From assembly GCF_030272615.1 (NCBI RefSeq), contig NC_081405.1:650107420-650171419 (forward strand): DNA of 64,000 bases, given 5' to 3'. Positions 47,488 through 60,849 of this stretch are shown here, piece by piece (positions within the stretch are counted from its first letter, which is position 1; each line of letters begins with the position of its first letter). Under the pieces are notes generated by a model. That model was given only the letters and a program-made list of their open reading frames with translations, was not told the DNA's origin and ran no database searches. This DNA is from Cryptomeria japonica. Taxonomy: Eukaryota; Streptophyta; Pinopsida; Cupressales; Cupressaceae. The translations under genes and the position numbers were made by a program.

Positions 47488-50400
47488 GTAATGCCCACCA
47501 AAATACCCTACATAAATTTACTAACTAACATGCTAATAGAGATTTTTTTTTAACATCATCTAATGCAACACATACAACTAACTACTCATATGCATTTAAC
47601 ATCCAATAACAAGATATACAATTAATCATCATGAACATAAACTTAAAATCATAATCATAAGAACTCATTACGCAAGTGGAAACAAACACAACTCCACAAT
47701 TATTCTTCCCTAGGGTATCTCAATGTCATTACCTAATCTACCAACCATGGAGCATAATCACATCAAGAATATACCATCATAAGCATAACATCATAATTAC
47801 TACCATAACCCAATGCATTCCAATTCAAGAAAATTTATCTCTTTCCATGCATATATTTATATCTATATGAACACTCAGTACTTTATCTATCATGAATTAA
47901 AATTTCATTAAACCCCTATGATTTATTTTATGAGCACCAATCCAAATGTTCCTATCTCAATCACTTATTCAACATCCTAGCATCATTATTCCATTCATGA
48001 GAATTGTCTAAGATGCAACACTACATTCTCTTACAAGTATTATGACAATGGCCTAATACATCATCTAACCATTACATATACATCAACCATGTCACATCAA
48101 GGAGCATAGCTCTCAACTACCAATACAATTATATCATGAATTCTACAAGATACATAAGCCACATGAATAATATACATCAATCTGATACAAATATCCATCC
48201 TTAAGATGAAGAGACAAGAATCCACATCCACACGCAAGAGCAACCAATGAAGAACATCCTAGTGGAAAAAAGCATCAAACCACCCGTCCATGTGGAACCA
48301 TAAGGAACCACCCCCCATGCTAGGAGATGATAGTAGATCCCACACACACTCTAGATCTAGGCTGACACCTAACAACCAAAAGATAAAACTCTACACATCA
48401 CATGGCTAAATCAAGCTCAATATAAAAATAAGACCTCCAAAGGCATTATGATAACAAAGCTTAATGAACTAGGATCCACATGTAGGGAAGAGTATCATTA
48501 CATGCTATCGCCAACAATAAAGGATATCCTAGAACTCACTTTCGGCATCCATGATACACATGCAGAACTATATAAACCTTTGAGGAAATCAAGAGAGTTC
48601 AGTTTATTTGATTACCAGATCTGCCCATACCTCACTCTGGATACACTAGCAATCCAACCATGAGATGTGGCACCACACATATATTGCTCATCTTATTAAG
48701 ATGAGTTACTACTACCCAACCCACCTATGATTAATTTATTATGTTATCACTTGATTATTACAATAAACCTCCAATGAGCTATCCCAATGGTCTAGATCTC
48801 AGCTCCATAACTCAAGGAATCTTAGCAGTCTGTTCCTAATGACCTCGGAAAACTAATGGAATCCCACTCTCCCTAATCATGCTCCTAGTCCTTAGGGTAA
48901 CATCACACATATACAAGAATGAGGGATCTCAATACAACATAGCCCAGTTAACCAAGGTCTCCATTACAAGAATATCAACAACATCAATCTTGCATATATA
49001 TAAATCTGAAACATAACAAGAGCCATAAAGCCAACATTTAAATCAAGAGACTCATGAAACTAAATACACATATAAGAAAGGCAAGGTATAAATCCTCTTG
49101 CATAGTCAAATCATAGATCACCTCTATAGCGAGGCACTGGTCTTCTCACTAGAGTAACATGTATATCCTCCACAACAAGGAACACTCATCTTGCTAGAGT
49201 AAATATAACATAAACCTCAGCAACAAGGTATAAATTCCTCTTGTTAGAGCTAAAACAACAATAAAATAGCCAAAACTAAAGCGTAATCCACTTTGAGAAT
49301 CATAAGGAAATCGTCAAATGCCTCTGGTACAAGGGTAGAACAAGAAAACCAACCTAGAAAACTAAAACCATAAAAATTACCATTAATAGGGCAGTTGAGT
49401 GTGTCCATAGGAAAGAGTGCTACACATAGAGTGCTTCTTTTAGCGAATCCATGTAAGAGTCCAAAAATAGAAGATAGAGAAAAATGGCGCATATAATGCC
49501 CAGAATGGCACGTAGGGCACTACTTTTAGTGAATATATCTTAAATAATGAGGCATACCAACAAAATAGTGGCACATATAGTGGCGCATACACTGCAATAG
49601 CACATTTGCACATTGCTTTAGCACTTGACTCAGACGCACAGAAACAAAAATAAATGAGATTACGACAACTCTTGACCAACAACATAGATACCAAAACACT
49701 GCCCATGTCTACAAAATCAACACAAAAACAACAATTGCACAAAAACTGATCCAACATGAAATCTTAGCTTCAAAACACAACATAACAGTTTCAGATGCTC
49801 ACAAAACACCTTCCAGCATAACTTAGGAAAAACATGCACAAGGATAATCACAAAGAAAAATCACAGAAAACATAAGGAATATAAACAATAATCCCCCCCC
49901 AATATATTTATCTCCTTAACTATATAATGAATATTCAACATATTCAAATCCTCCCAATCCTTGCGAACAATCCATACCCAAACACGGTGCAGACAAGCTT
50001 TCAAAAATCAAATGCAAAGAAGGCAAGATCTCCAACCTAGAATAACAAAGATTGGCAAAATAATAGTTGAAGAATAGTAGTCCAAATTACGAACCAAGCC
50101 AAATCCAAGCTCCAAGCAAGCAAAATACAAATCACTAGAAATTTCCTAGAAAGCCAACCCCAGACAATGCACAAGAAGCTCAACTATAGAAACATGTTGG
50201 CCAATCATAAAATTGCATAAAAATATATTTCATACCAACCCTCTCCAAAATTAAGGTAATAATATAGAATATTATTTAATTAGCTTACCCAATATACTCA
50301 TCCAATCATAAAATAAGGTAGGTAAGGAATATAATATTTAATAAACCCAACAGGTGAAAGAGAAATAATAATAATACTAAACAACCATTAATAAAATAAA

Positions 50401-51254
50401 CCATGGGCACTATTAAACATAAAATCCCAATAATAAAATAACCAAGGGTAATATAAATAAATACCCAAATTAATATTAAGGCCTCAACTATATAAATAGA
50501 TAATAATTCCAAGAGACTCAATTAATAAAATAATTAAACAATAAATAATAAATATCCAATAGACACTTAAATCAATGAATAAATATTAGTAAATTACCCA
50601 ATAAATAATTAAATGCCAAACTATACTTTAGTTTAATTTATTTAAACTATATGAATCAATTATTAATTTACTTTGTTATTATAAACTATATGAGCCAATT
50701 AATTAATTAATAATTGAATAACCAATAATCACAACACCTCAAGACAACTCAACAAGGGGCAATACAAAATACCACATGATGTTATATGATGACTCAACTC
50801 AAGATACTAGACTAACAAGGATATCAACTTAAACCTAGAGTGTAGAATGGGATTTCATATCACCTCCGATCAACTTGCCATTGGGATGAAGACACGCTCA
50901 AACCTGTGAAGCCAAGTGGAGTCGATGTCCAGTACCTGCAAACCTGTCACCACCAATACACATACAAAAACATATACCATAACATATATCATGAAATAGA
51001 TAGATAAGTGAAGGGAATCGCAATTTCATATTGTGCTCATGAATGAGTGGTATGACATCATCCCTATCACAAATGTACTGGAAGAAAGTCACGACAATCA
51101 AGCACTATCATGATCACCAACATATCCAATATAATCATAAAATAGGGTTAGTACAAGGTAAGGTACCGTCAAATCATCATAAAGTAGACTAAGCTATATC
51201 AATATGATCTATTGATGCACAAAAGACAAGATGCATCAGGGATAGGCACTACAT
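47488..51254 (-). mobile_element. LTR-like block of about 3.8 kb, no coding sequence
   Basis: The plus strand starts TGTAATGCCCACC and ends GATAGGCACTACA, so the two ends form the inverted pair TGTAATGCC / TGTAGTGCC expected of LTR termini. Throughout, the plus strand is A- and C-rich with no convincing frame, no primer site and no polypurine tract. A long solo LTR fits best. Flanks (CTAAT and TTGAT) agree at only three of five bases, so the ends are not proven. The open frames at 49250-49757 and 50306-50521 are composition artefacts. Confidence 0.4.
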
Positions 51255-51433
51255 TGATTGCAATTAGTAAGTCTTTTATATGGGGCAAAATTCAACAAAA
51301 AGCATTTATTTTGTTGAAGTAAAAGATTAGCTTCTATTATTTCTATGGTTCAAAACCTAACCATTCTTTTCAAAATCAATATACATTCTTCATAACTTAA
51401 CAATTCTTAAAATGTTAATAAATTGTTCAAAGT

Positions 51434-51662
51434 GTGAATATATGCACCCAACGAACAAATTTGATCAAATATCATCTTTTATATATATCCAAATGTAGAA
51501 TAAAAGTTTTACAAAATTGTGGCATATGTGCCAACTCAACAAAATGTACAAAAAATGGCATATGTGCCAACTCAATAAAATGTAAAAAAATGACATATGT
51601 GCCAAATCAATACAAGTTTTACAAAACAATGGCATATATGTCATCTCAAGATCGATATACAA
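51434..51662. repeat. Short tandem repeats of about 45 bases
   Basis: Four degenerate copies containing 'atggcatatgtgccaactca' alternate with 'aaaatgtaaaaa'. They lie just downstream of the small-exon coding region on the minus strand. Confidence 0.7.
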
Positions 51663-51697
51663 TGGCCATAACTAATAGTATATAACTCTAAAAAAAC

Positions 51698-53100
51698 CTA
51701 TAGTTGTGGTGGATCATCAAAATCAAGCCTCTTTGAAGTAGTGTGTGGCTCTATAGATGCCTACAAAACAACAATTCAAACAACAAGTTAGATTGCTTAT
51801 GTCAATAATAATTTACAGTTGTCAAATTAACATCAAAATTACTATAGTGTACTATTATTTCTCTATAAATGAATTGTTGATTACCTCATGTTGTGTTTTT
51901 TTTGCTGAAATTCGTTCAGCAAATGATGGCCCCCTTTGACCCCTTTGACTAACAAGAGTCTTATGAAATTGCCTAGGTAGAGGATCTGTGTTATGCTCAA
52001 ATCATGAAGGCAGCTACACCAGTTAAAATACAATTGATATAAGTCAATATAATCTATAAATATATATCTACAATTTAAACAAATATTTATAATATAGATT
52101 AAATGTGTACCAAAGGTTCTGATGGTTCTCTTGTTGTCTTAGGAGGGGTCATCACTGATGAAATATGCATCGATGTTCCCTGTATGTAAAATGATAATAT
52201 TGTAATACAATGAATGCACACATGCATATAATCATGAAATTGAGAAAATTTAAAAAACATATACCTCCTGCATCTCTTTTTCCAATGCATCATCAAGTGC
52301 AAATTCATCATTGTTGTAAATGATCCTAGCCATCGTTGTACATGACAAAAGATGTTAGACTCGATAAATCTAGATGAACATGTACATAATCATAATAATT
52401 TGAAAAAATAAATATAAATCATGCTATAATAACACATGTGAGCTCTTAAAATTATTGTATCTTGATTAAAATTATGCTCAATTACCTTTTTCTGCTTGGG
52501 CGTCTTCGAGTGTGTCCTTTGCAAAGGAGAAATATCATCCACGGGTGACATACCCCAAAAGAGTAACATAATTAATCTATACAAACATATAATGTTAGCA
52601 TAAAGTTAACTAATTAAAATTTAAATGAGATGCATATTCAATAAAAAACTATAAACAAGATGTGTACAAAGAAGAATTAGCTCTCTAGGCCAAATAAAAT
52701 GGTCGTAGTTGTGGTATTATGAACCTATGAAACATGATCCACAGTGAGAACTTGTCAAACCCCACATAAAGATACATTAGACAAATAATATGAATTATAA
52801 AAAATTAATTTGAGTTCAAGGTATTACTCTATTTTGACACGAATTATAAAATTTTCACCTTTGATGATGATACAGGTGCAAGAGTTGTGATAGGCATCAT
52901 GGATGACGTACCCAAATTTTCTACATCCTGAAATGCATTATGTTTGCATTAGTTTAATTTGAACTATAATTAAATATCTATTTATACTTAAAAATTTATA
53001 GTATTTACTAAATAAAATATTATAAATTCAAATCAACATACCTCACTACCAAAGTCCTGCTACATAAGGTCATTTGTGAGGACCACGTCATCTAGACTAC
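51698..53100 (-). pseudogene. Small-exon coding region of unknown function, cut by a retroelement
   Basis: On the minus strand I find a series of short open exons with consensus borders. They are 53042-53100 (truncated, one TAG inside), 52859-52927 (69 nt), about 52486-52576, 52265 to about 52333, 52111-52179 (69 nt), 51885-51995 (111 nt) and 51698-51760 (63 nt, ends in TAG). Four are exact multiples of three with phase 0 borders. Peptides are rich in Ser, Thr, Pro and Lys (for example MTPPKTTREPSEPL, DFDDPPQL at the end), typical of a disordered C-terminal tail. The two 69-nt exons look related. No known domain is seen. The 5' end is interrupted at 53101 by the LTR element. It could be the tail of a transposase-type or host gene. 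Confidence 0.4.
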
Positions 53101-55769
53101 TGTAAAGTGGAAAATTTGAGGCTTAGTAAATTCACCACTCAGAAGGGGGAAATCACTAAGCCAATTTTTACTTTGAGGAGTTTACATTCAAAAGAGGGGA
53201 TGAATCCACTAGATCCAATCCTAAGTGATGCAAGGACTGAATACTAAGTAGATTGATTATTGTTTGGAATGTGTTGGACCCTATTTTGTAAGTTGAATAG
53301 GTAAAGTGCTGGAATTGAAGACAAAATAGGTGAAAATAGTGAGCTACAAATTCAAGATTCATTCGTGCACCTGGATCTGAGAAGTTTGAGATGATTCTGA
53401 GCTGCTCTGCAAAATCTACCAAAAGTTGCAGGGATTGTGTGTATGGACCAGGTCGCCCTTGTATCGGTCCTCTGAACTTTTTGCACGTCGAAAAGGATTT
53501 TTTCCATCTCTGCAAAAAAAGCTTAATTCTAGAAGAACAACTATGCACCTGCTTCCTGCACACAAAAAGAAGAAGAAGAAAGGGGTTGGGAATAGGGGTT
53601 TTCCTAAGTCAAACCCTGGTTTGGAATCAACCTTGAATGAAATACTGAAAATGCTTGAAATAAATGATGGAAAGATATACGTTCAGATCTGCAATAGATG
53701 ATGATGATGCTTTGCTTCTTAAATGTAATCACATATGTTGTATGAAATGGCTTGAACATGACAAAACCCTAACACACACACATTCTTGCAAATGAATAAT
53801 GTAATTATGTTCCAATAGATAGGTAAAGAATATGCAACCTTGAAGGATGCTTGATGATGAATGCTTGAATGCTTGAATGCTTAAATGTAGTCTCCTTGCC
53901 TTCTCCACCTTATGATTGATGGATGAAAAATGAGAGGGGAAAATCTCCTTATATACTTGCATGTCGTCAATTGTTTAATTTTCCAATATAGGCCGACATG
54001 GGGGATTAATTTCTTGTTCAAAATTGAGATAGGGCATAGGGGGCAAAATAGGGCTCAATTAGGAAGGACCAAGGCATGGCACCTTGGTCCTACCCCAAAT
54101 TGGAACAAAGACAAGGGGAAATACAAGTTGTAAGATAGAAAAATTAAGTTTGGTTGCATAGCAAAGGCATAAACATGTCTGAATCAAACATGGGGATGAG
54201 ACTGATAAGGTGAGGGCCCAAAATACGGTCAAAGTTGTAAGGGGTGCAATTTTAGGACGCTATATTTAGCCCTCTCTTTAGCGGGAGTATGATCTTATGC
54301 AAATACTCATGATAAAGTAGAAGAAGATGAAGAATGTGGAGAAAAATCATAAGGAGTATAAAATATCACTATTTTTTAAGAACTAAGCCCCCAATACTAG
54401 GATCTCAACTCACTCAAACATATGCAAGGGCACATAAAACAAGACAAAAATTAAAATAAAGACAAAATGACAAACAAAGGCAAAGACACAAAGGCACACA
54501 AGACTCAAAAGCTAAAGACCAAAAACAAGACCTTAAGTCAACTAGTCGAAGAGACCTCGATATCAAAATGTCTCAACAATGAATATCATTCTTGAAAATG
54601 TCATCTCACAAACATAAGTGATCACATAAAAGAGAAAAAAAAGAATCATCCATGAACTATCAATAGCAAAACTATGAGTTCATGAGAGGAAGAAGAGAGA
54701 ACATGAATACACACTAGATGTGTTTATCTAGGTGATCCATGAGAAGAATGACGAGAAAGAGCATGGACTCCTTGCCCCTAGATGTTTTTATTTAGGTGAT
54801 CCATGTGGGGAGGAGAGTAAGAATAGTCTAGTTATTTTTAGCTAGTTCCACCCATCCTTGTGCATGTGTGCAAGTGATGTTTGGTTTCAAGTGTATAACA
54901 CCCCGTGTAAGAGTATTTTCTCTATTTTTTAGTGTGCTTAAACTTTTTTAAGACATGTAATGTAAATGCAAATGCCAAGGGGTGATTGTGTGTGTGCAAA
55001 TATGTAAAGGCCAAGTGGTTAAGACACATGCCTTGTTTCGAGGCCATCCCATTTAAGAATTTGTTGTTTTTGGTGATGTGTAACCCCATCTAAGACATAT
55101 ATCAAATGTTGTGTCTGGTTTCGAGTGTGAAGTATCTCTCTCTAAGAGTTTTTACTCTAGTTTCAAGAATGAACACCCCGATTAAGACATGCAAAAATGA
55201 TATGCAAGAGTTATAGTACAATATGGTACAAAGGGAGTGATGTGGGTTACCCCCCTTAAGATATCAACATAGTTTTATGTTGATGTCTTAAGGAAGCTAT
55301 AGCCAAGGATACCTTACCTTCAACACTGAGGAGATATCATTTAGGCAGCAATGTCATAAATCCAAGCTAGAGAGGGAATACTCTTCAAGAAAGGATAAGA
55401 TAGTTGAAAAAGAGATATCTTGCAACATGTGTAAAGGGATCCTTGGAGGAGAAGAGATATTTTCTCAAAAGACAACTTCCTCCAAGAGGAGCTATCTTGA
55501 ACAAACATAACATCTTCTACCAAAAGAAGAGAAGGAGAACAATAATTCATACCTTCCTCCTATTGGTAGGTGAAAGGGATCCTTGATGAAGTATGACACA
55601 CTTTAGACCCAATGTGAGGGGTAAGTTTATGATAGATGTACATTTCCAAGTGGAGAAAAGGTTGTAGCCAAGGACTTACACCTCTTGTATAGCAAAGAAT
55701 CCTTGAGAAACAATAACTTCACACAAGGAATGACACGAAATCATGAACAAACACCACTCCCTAAAGGAA

Positions 55770-56620
55770 AAGTAGATCCTTAGAGAGGAGAGAGAAAGGA
55801 GGAGAAATCATTAATTGCCCCCCAAGTGTAAGGACAATGAGAATAATTACACAATCTTCTAAGGAGAGATTAGGCATAAGGAAATTCACAATATAATCAC
55901 ATGAATGAATATCCAATGCAAGAAAAGACATTAATTTATGTAAAATGCATCTCAAAAGAAGTGGCAATTGCTAAAGAGAGAGAGAGAGAAAGAAAGAAAG
56001 ATCATATATTCCCCTAAGGAGTGATTATTCATAAGAGACATGTACCATTTAAAGAAAGGATATCAACATGTGAAAAAGGTAAATGTGATACATTGGATAG
56101 AAAATGAGAGGTATAAAAAGCCATCCTCGCCCCCCAAGTAAGGCCCCCCAAGCAAGAGGACAAAGAGGAAAATTACACATCTTCTTAGAGAGAGGTTATG
56201 CATAAGAGATAAGCCATTTCAAACAAGGAATAGATCCTAACCAAGGATAAAGCATGTGCTCGCATGAAGGGTGACTCTATGCAAGAAAGGACATCAAGTG
56301 ATGAATAACATAACACAAAAGAAGAGGTAATTTTCAAAGAGAAAGGAAGAGAAAGAAGAAGGTTCACAAAAGTTATCTGAGGAGAGATTATTCATAAAAG
56401 ATGTACCATTTCAAGCAAGAAATAGGTTTCATTAAAGGAAAAAACATGTGCTCACATGAAGGATAATTCCATGCAAGAAAGGACATCAAATTATGAATAA
56501 TACAATCATAAAGAAAATAGTGAAACCGAAGAGAAAGGAGAGAAAGAGGGTAAATCATGTTGCTACCCCAAGATATTTGAAATTCAAACAAGAACCACCT
56601 CAAATGATAAAATATCCCCC
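55770..56620. repeat. Degenerate tandem repeats in the 3' interior of the Gypsy-like element
   Basis: About four copies of a 200-260 base unit with the blocks 'gagagattatgcataagaga', 'tttcaagcaaggaatag', 'atgcaagaaaggacatcaa' and (GA)n runs. Minus-strand frames across them are low complexity. Confidence 0.6.
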
Positions 56621-56677
56621 AATTAAGTTCACTACTTGTGTCATAGGGTGAGGAGCAACATGAGGGTGAAAGGAGTG

Positions 56678-57998
56678 CTATGACACTACCTTTTCACCTA
56701 GAAAGAGAGCAAGATCTGTTGAAAGACATATATGAGCATGATCGCATTGTTCTTGAACAAATTCCTTAAATGATTTAAACTTTAAAATAGGATGAGAACC
56801 ACCATGATGAAATAGAAAATATCCATTTCCTTCTTTATGTTTATTACTAAACTTCACAAAAGGAAAGACAACATTCTTATCATACTTCAATTTCCAAAAG
56901 ATTCTAGTTGCTATTTTTTCTTGATCATTAATAGATATAGGTTTATTCTTTTGAGATTGAGGACAAGATTTTTTATTATAAGAGGAAGGATTGTTATCAA
57001 TTATTTTAAGTTTACCACTATCAATCAGTTATTTTATTAAATTTTGAAAATCGGGATAATCATCGGCATGGTGATCATGGGTTTGATGAAATGAACAAAA
57101 AGGAGTTTTTGAAGAAGAATCCCTTTTAGCCTCTTGATGCATCCTTTGTCTTTCAAGATGGTTTTTGAAGTCTTGAATCCTAAGGGGATCATCAATAGGA
57201 GATTTATTATCATTTCCCAAGCCTTCTATGGTAGCTTGTGTAGGAGGGTTTATCTAGGGACTCAAATTCCTTGTTCAAAATTTTCAAGTCTTTGTCCTCT
57301 AAAACCTTGTTTTGATATTATGTTAAAGTTACTCCTATAAGAATCATTTAATTGAGAAGGTGGGGGAACATTATAATAATTTTTTTTGAAATTTATAGTG
57401 TAAGGATGTTTGGAAGGAATGAATGGATTAATAGATGAAGAAGGAATATCTTGTAGAGGAAGATTTTCTTTTCTTTCATCATGCATATCCTCTTTGGTAG
57501 ATTAGGAAGGAAGATCCTTATCATCTAAGGCCTCATTTTTGCTTAATTTTATATGGCTATCGAGATAATGAATGAAATGCATGACATAATATTCTCTACA
57601 AATATTTGATGTTCAAGATAGGCTCTAGGAGAATAAGGAGGATCGAGAGAGATAGAAACACCAATATTTTGACCTTGCCCCCCTTGCGCAAGGGTATGTG
57701 TATGAGAAGAAGATGGGGCCATGTTGCTCTTCAATTATTGCTCTCCATTAGAGAGATCATTGATAGGAGTATTAGCTCTTAATTCATTCACATTAGGTAC
57801 CCTAGGAGAGGTACAAATATTAGGTTTCTTATTGTCATTTCTAGGATTAGGATCTACAAAATATTTTAGGTGATCTACATATGGAATGTGTTTTCCCAAA
57901 AACATCACCATAACACAACATACATGAAAAATGAAAGCTTTGCGATTTAATCTATGAAAAGGAATCAATTGGAAATCTGAAGAATGCAATATGTCCAA
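56678..57998 (-). pseudogene. Gag-like region of the Gypsy-like element
   Basis: Minus-strand frames at 57735-57998, 57549-57734, 57262-57486, 57029-57220 and 56678-56890 follow each other with stops and shifts. The clearest match is FCSFHQTHDHHADDYPDF followed by LIDSGKLK. This is the C..H..H..D zinc-like block of plant Gypsy gag-protease proteins (usual pattern YC.FH...GH.TEDC..L...I..LI..G.L). The last cysteine has become tyrosine. The final frame ends in DLALFLGEKV and has no active-site DTG/DSG protease motif that I can see. Broken and probably inactive. Confidence 0.55.
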
Positions 57999-59213
57999 GT
58001 GCTATGAATGAAAATAAGTAACATGAAGTGAAAGAAGCCATTATCCAACACATGGTTATAATAAATGTACATAAGAAAAAATGTAATCATATGTGAAATA
58101 GCAAATAGATCAAATCAATTAATTGTTATGATGAATATTGAAATTTAAGTTCAAGCAAATTATTTGAAATAAATTAGATTTTTATAAATAAAACCACTTA
58201 ATTTATGTGATTCACAAGTTTGAAAAAAAAATAGACTTCAATTTTGAAAAATATGAAATGAAAAATGAGAATTTGATATTTTGAAATTGGAATTTGAATA
58301 ATTCAAAATTTAAAAAACATGATTTTTCAATTTTTGAAAATTTATGCAACCTCCTAGGAAATTTAAATTTATAAGTAGGGACTTGCAAATGACCTCTTAG
58401 TAATTTAAATTTAAAATTACCCACTAAAAGATTTGAAAACAATTAATTTTCAAATTAGGGCTTTGTTAAATAACCTCTTAATTTTAAAATTTGAAATGTT
58501 CTTGATTAGGGGAAAAATAGGTTTTGAGGTGACCCGAAACCCAATAGATTTTACCGGGATCTAGAACCCAACAAAGTAGGCTGCTAAAAGAAATAAACTA
58601 TGAAAAATCGTAGCTAAAATCCAGTAAAGATGGCTAAAACTAGCAACAGCCAACATAGTCACGCCACACCCAGCAAAGCTACAGCTCTAAACTATAGCAC
58701 GAAACAGTAATAATTGAGGGTATACAAAGCACCCTCAACCAACTATCAGGGTTTTGAAAGGTACCCCTAACCTTCAATAACAACACCAAATTACAGTAGA
58801 TATTCATACAATTTGAATCTGGCTAGTAGCGGTTTTGAAAGGCTCCCTCAACCTTCAAACTGGGTTTTAAAATGGAACCCAAAACTAGCAACCAGGGGTT
58901 TTTCTAGGCATCCTCAACCTTAAATGATGAGCTCAGAACTCCAAACACAGGATTTTCCCCAAACCAAAGACAACAGAAAGACAGACTATGCCCTTTAAAA
59001 CTATTAGCAACTGTCCTGCCTATAGGATAAACCAGGAACCCACAACTAGAAAAAGGGGGAACAAAGACCCCAAAAACCAGAAGGAAGGAGGCCAAACCAA
59101 GAAACAACAAAAAGGAACCAGTCCAGGAGACAAGCTAGGAGTCTAGAAAAAAAACTTCTAGCCCCACCCAAGGAGACTCCCAAGAGAGAAGAAATCAGCA
59201 TCCATAGCTAGCA

Positions 59214-59732
59214 GCAAGAGGAGCACCAAAAGTTGAAAATCCCCAACATTCCATCTCTCCACCTCAATAGGAAAGAGCTCCACCTCTACAGGACGAAGAA
59301 TGAAGCAGAAAGACAACAACCAACACTCTCTAGCAGCAAGCAGAAACCAGCCCTTTCCCCTCCACCAAATATCCACCTCCATAGGAAATATGGTCACCTC
59401 TAACAGACAAGGAGGGGAACAGAGCAAGAGCCAAGAAACCCCTCTCAAAGGTTCACACCAAAGACAACTCTGCAAGAGGAGCACCAAAAGTTGAAAATCC
59501 CCAAAATTCCATCTCTCCACCTCAATAGGAAAGAGCTCCACCTCTACAGGATGAAGAATGAAGTAGAAAGACAACAACTAGCACTCTCCAGTAGCAAGAA
59601 AAAACTAGCCCTTTCCCCTCCACCAAATATCCACCTCCATAGGAAATATGGTCACCTCTAATAGACAAGGAGGGGAAGAGAGAAAGAGCCAAGAAACCCC
59701 TCTCAAAGGTTCACACCAAAGCCAACTCTCAA
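59214..59732. repeat. Tandem duplication, 258-bp period, in the element leader
   Basis: 59214-59471 and 59472-59732 are near-identical, each starting 'gcaagaggagcaccaaaagt'. The duplication explains the paired minus-strand open frames at 59158-59577 and 59605-60081. Confidence 0.85.
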
Positions 59733-60320
59733 CTTCCATAAGAGGGTAGCCTAACAGAGAAGAACTGAAAAAGGAAGCTCCTTTGAAGAACCAGAGCGCC
59801 AAAGGCCAGAACAACAACAAATCCTCAGCATAAAGGAGAGGAGAGAACACATAGAGCCTCTCCACAAGAGATCCGCCAGGGTCCCAGATCCACCCAAACA
59901 CCATCAGGATAACACCCCCCACCAAAGAAAGAGTAGAAAAAAGGCCAATGACAGGAACCACCGCACACCCCTGATGACCAGAAATAGAGGCCACAAAAAA
60001 CCCTTGCCAAAACGCCTCCATTGCTGACGCAGCCTCCACTCCTTCCTCGATAACAAACTCCTCCACCAACCATTCCTGCAAAGAAGAGCCACGAAGAGCC
60101 CCATCAGACGGCTTATAAGGTGAAAGGAGGAGAGGGATGAGATCATCCTCATCCGTAGCATCGTCTTCCCCATCTTCTGCAACTCCCCCTCCCGCTCCCG
60201 CTCTAAAAATTAGGGTTTTTTTAATCTTACACAGGAAACCCCTACATAGGAAACCCCTACACAGGAAACTCCTACACAGGAAACCCCTCCCCCTCCCGCT
60301 CTTGCTCCCACTCCCGCTCT
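59605..60320 (-). CDS. Leader open frame with acidic patch and hydrophobic segments, unknown
   Basis: The minus strand is open for roughly 230-240 codons. It begins with four repeats of a 15-base unit that translate to GVSCV-type pentapeptides, then an acidic stretch (VAEDGEDDATDEDDL), then SLQEWLVEEFVIEEG. Several hydrophobic segments follow (for example VVPVIGLFSTLSLVGGVIL), and the frame ends at 59605. I see no ATG in a good place for the whole frame and no family match. It lies between primer site and gag, where some plant Gypsy elements (Ogre type) carry an extra ORF1. It may also be only a by-product of GC-rich DNA. Confidence 0.3.
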
Positions 60321-60849
60321 CCCGCTCTAAAATTTGAAATGTTGAAATTTGATAATTGAAAGAATTAATTTAATCTTAAAAATTAGGGCTTTTTTAAGTA
60401 ACCTCTTAATTTTAAAATTGAAATTTGAAATTGAAATTTGGTCCAAGGTTGCAATTTTGAATTTTAATTTTAAATTAGTATCCAAATTTAAAGAGGAAAA
60501 TTCAAAATTTAAACAACCCACAAGGTCAATTTTAAAAATTTAAAAATTAGGGTTTTTGAAATTAACCACTTAATTTTAAAAAATGATTGTGAAATTTGAC
60601 TTGTAGATGAAATTTTTTTATTTGAAAATCAAATGAATGCTCAGATCTGAAATAATTAATCTAAATTATACAAATCACAAGCTCAATTTTGAATTTAAAT
60701 ATTAGGGTTTTAGTGAAATTAAAGTCTAGATTTTAAAAATTTGCAAGGAAATCAAAATTGTAAATGAAAATTTGAATTTTAAATTGCATACACTCAGATC
60801 TGAAAACCAAGATCAGAATTAATGGTTTAAGGAGTCAGGTTCACCAAAA

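Noticed and set aside
49250-50521. Several minus-strand frames of 70-105 codons with hydrophobic peptides
   Set aside because: They arise from the A/C-rich plus strand of the LTR-like block; no motif and no consistent start.
59300-60337. Plus-strand frames in the GC-rich leader (59300-59494, 60137-60337)
   Set aside because: They are antisense to the longer open frame, and the basic repeat peptide at 60137-60337 comes from the 15-base tandem repeat.
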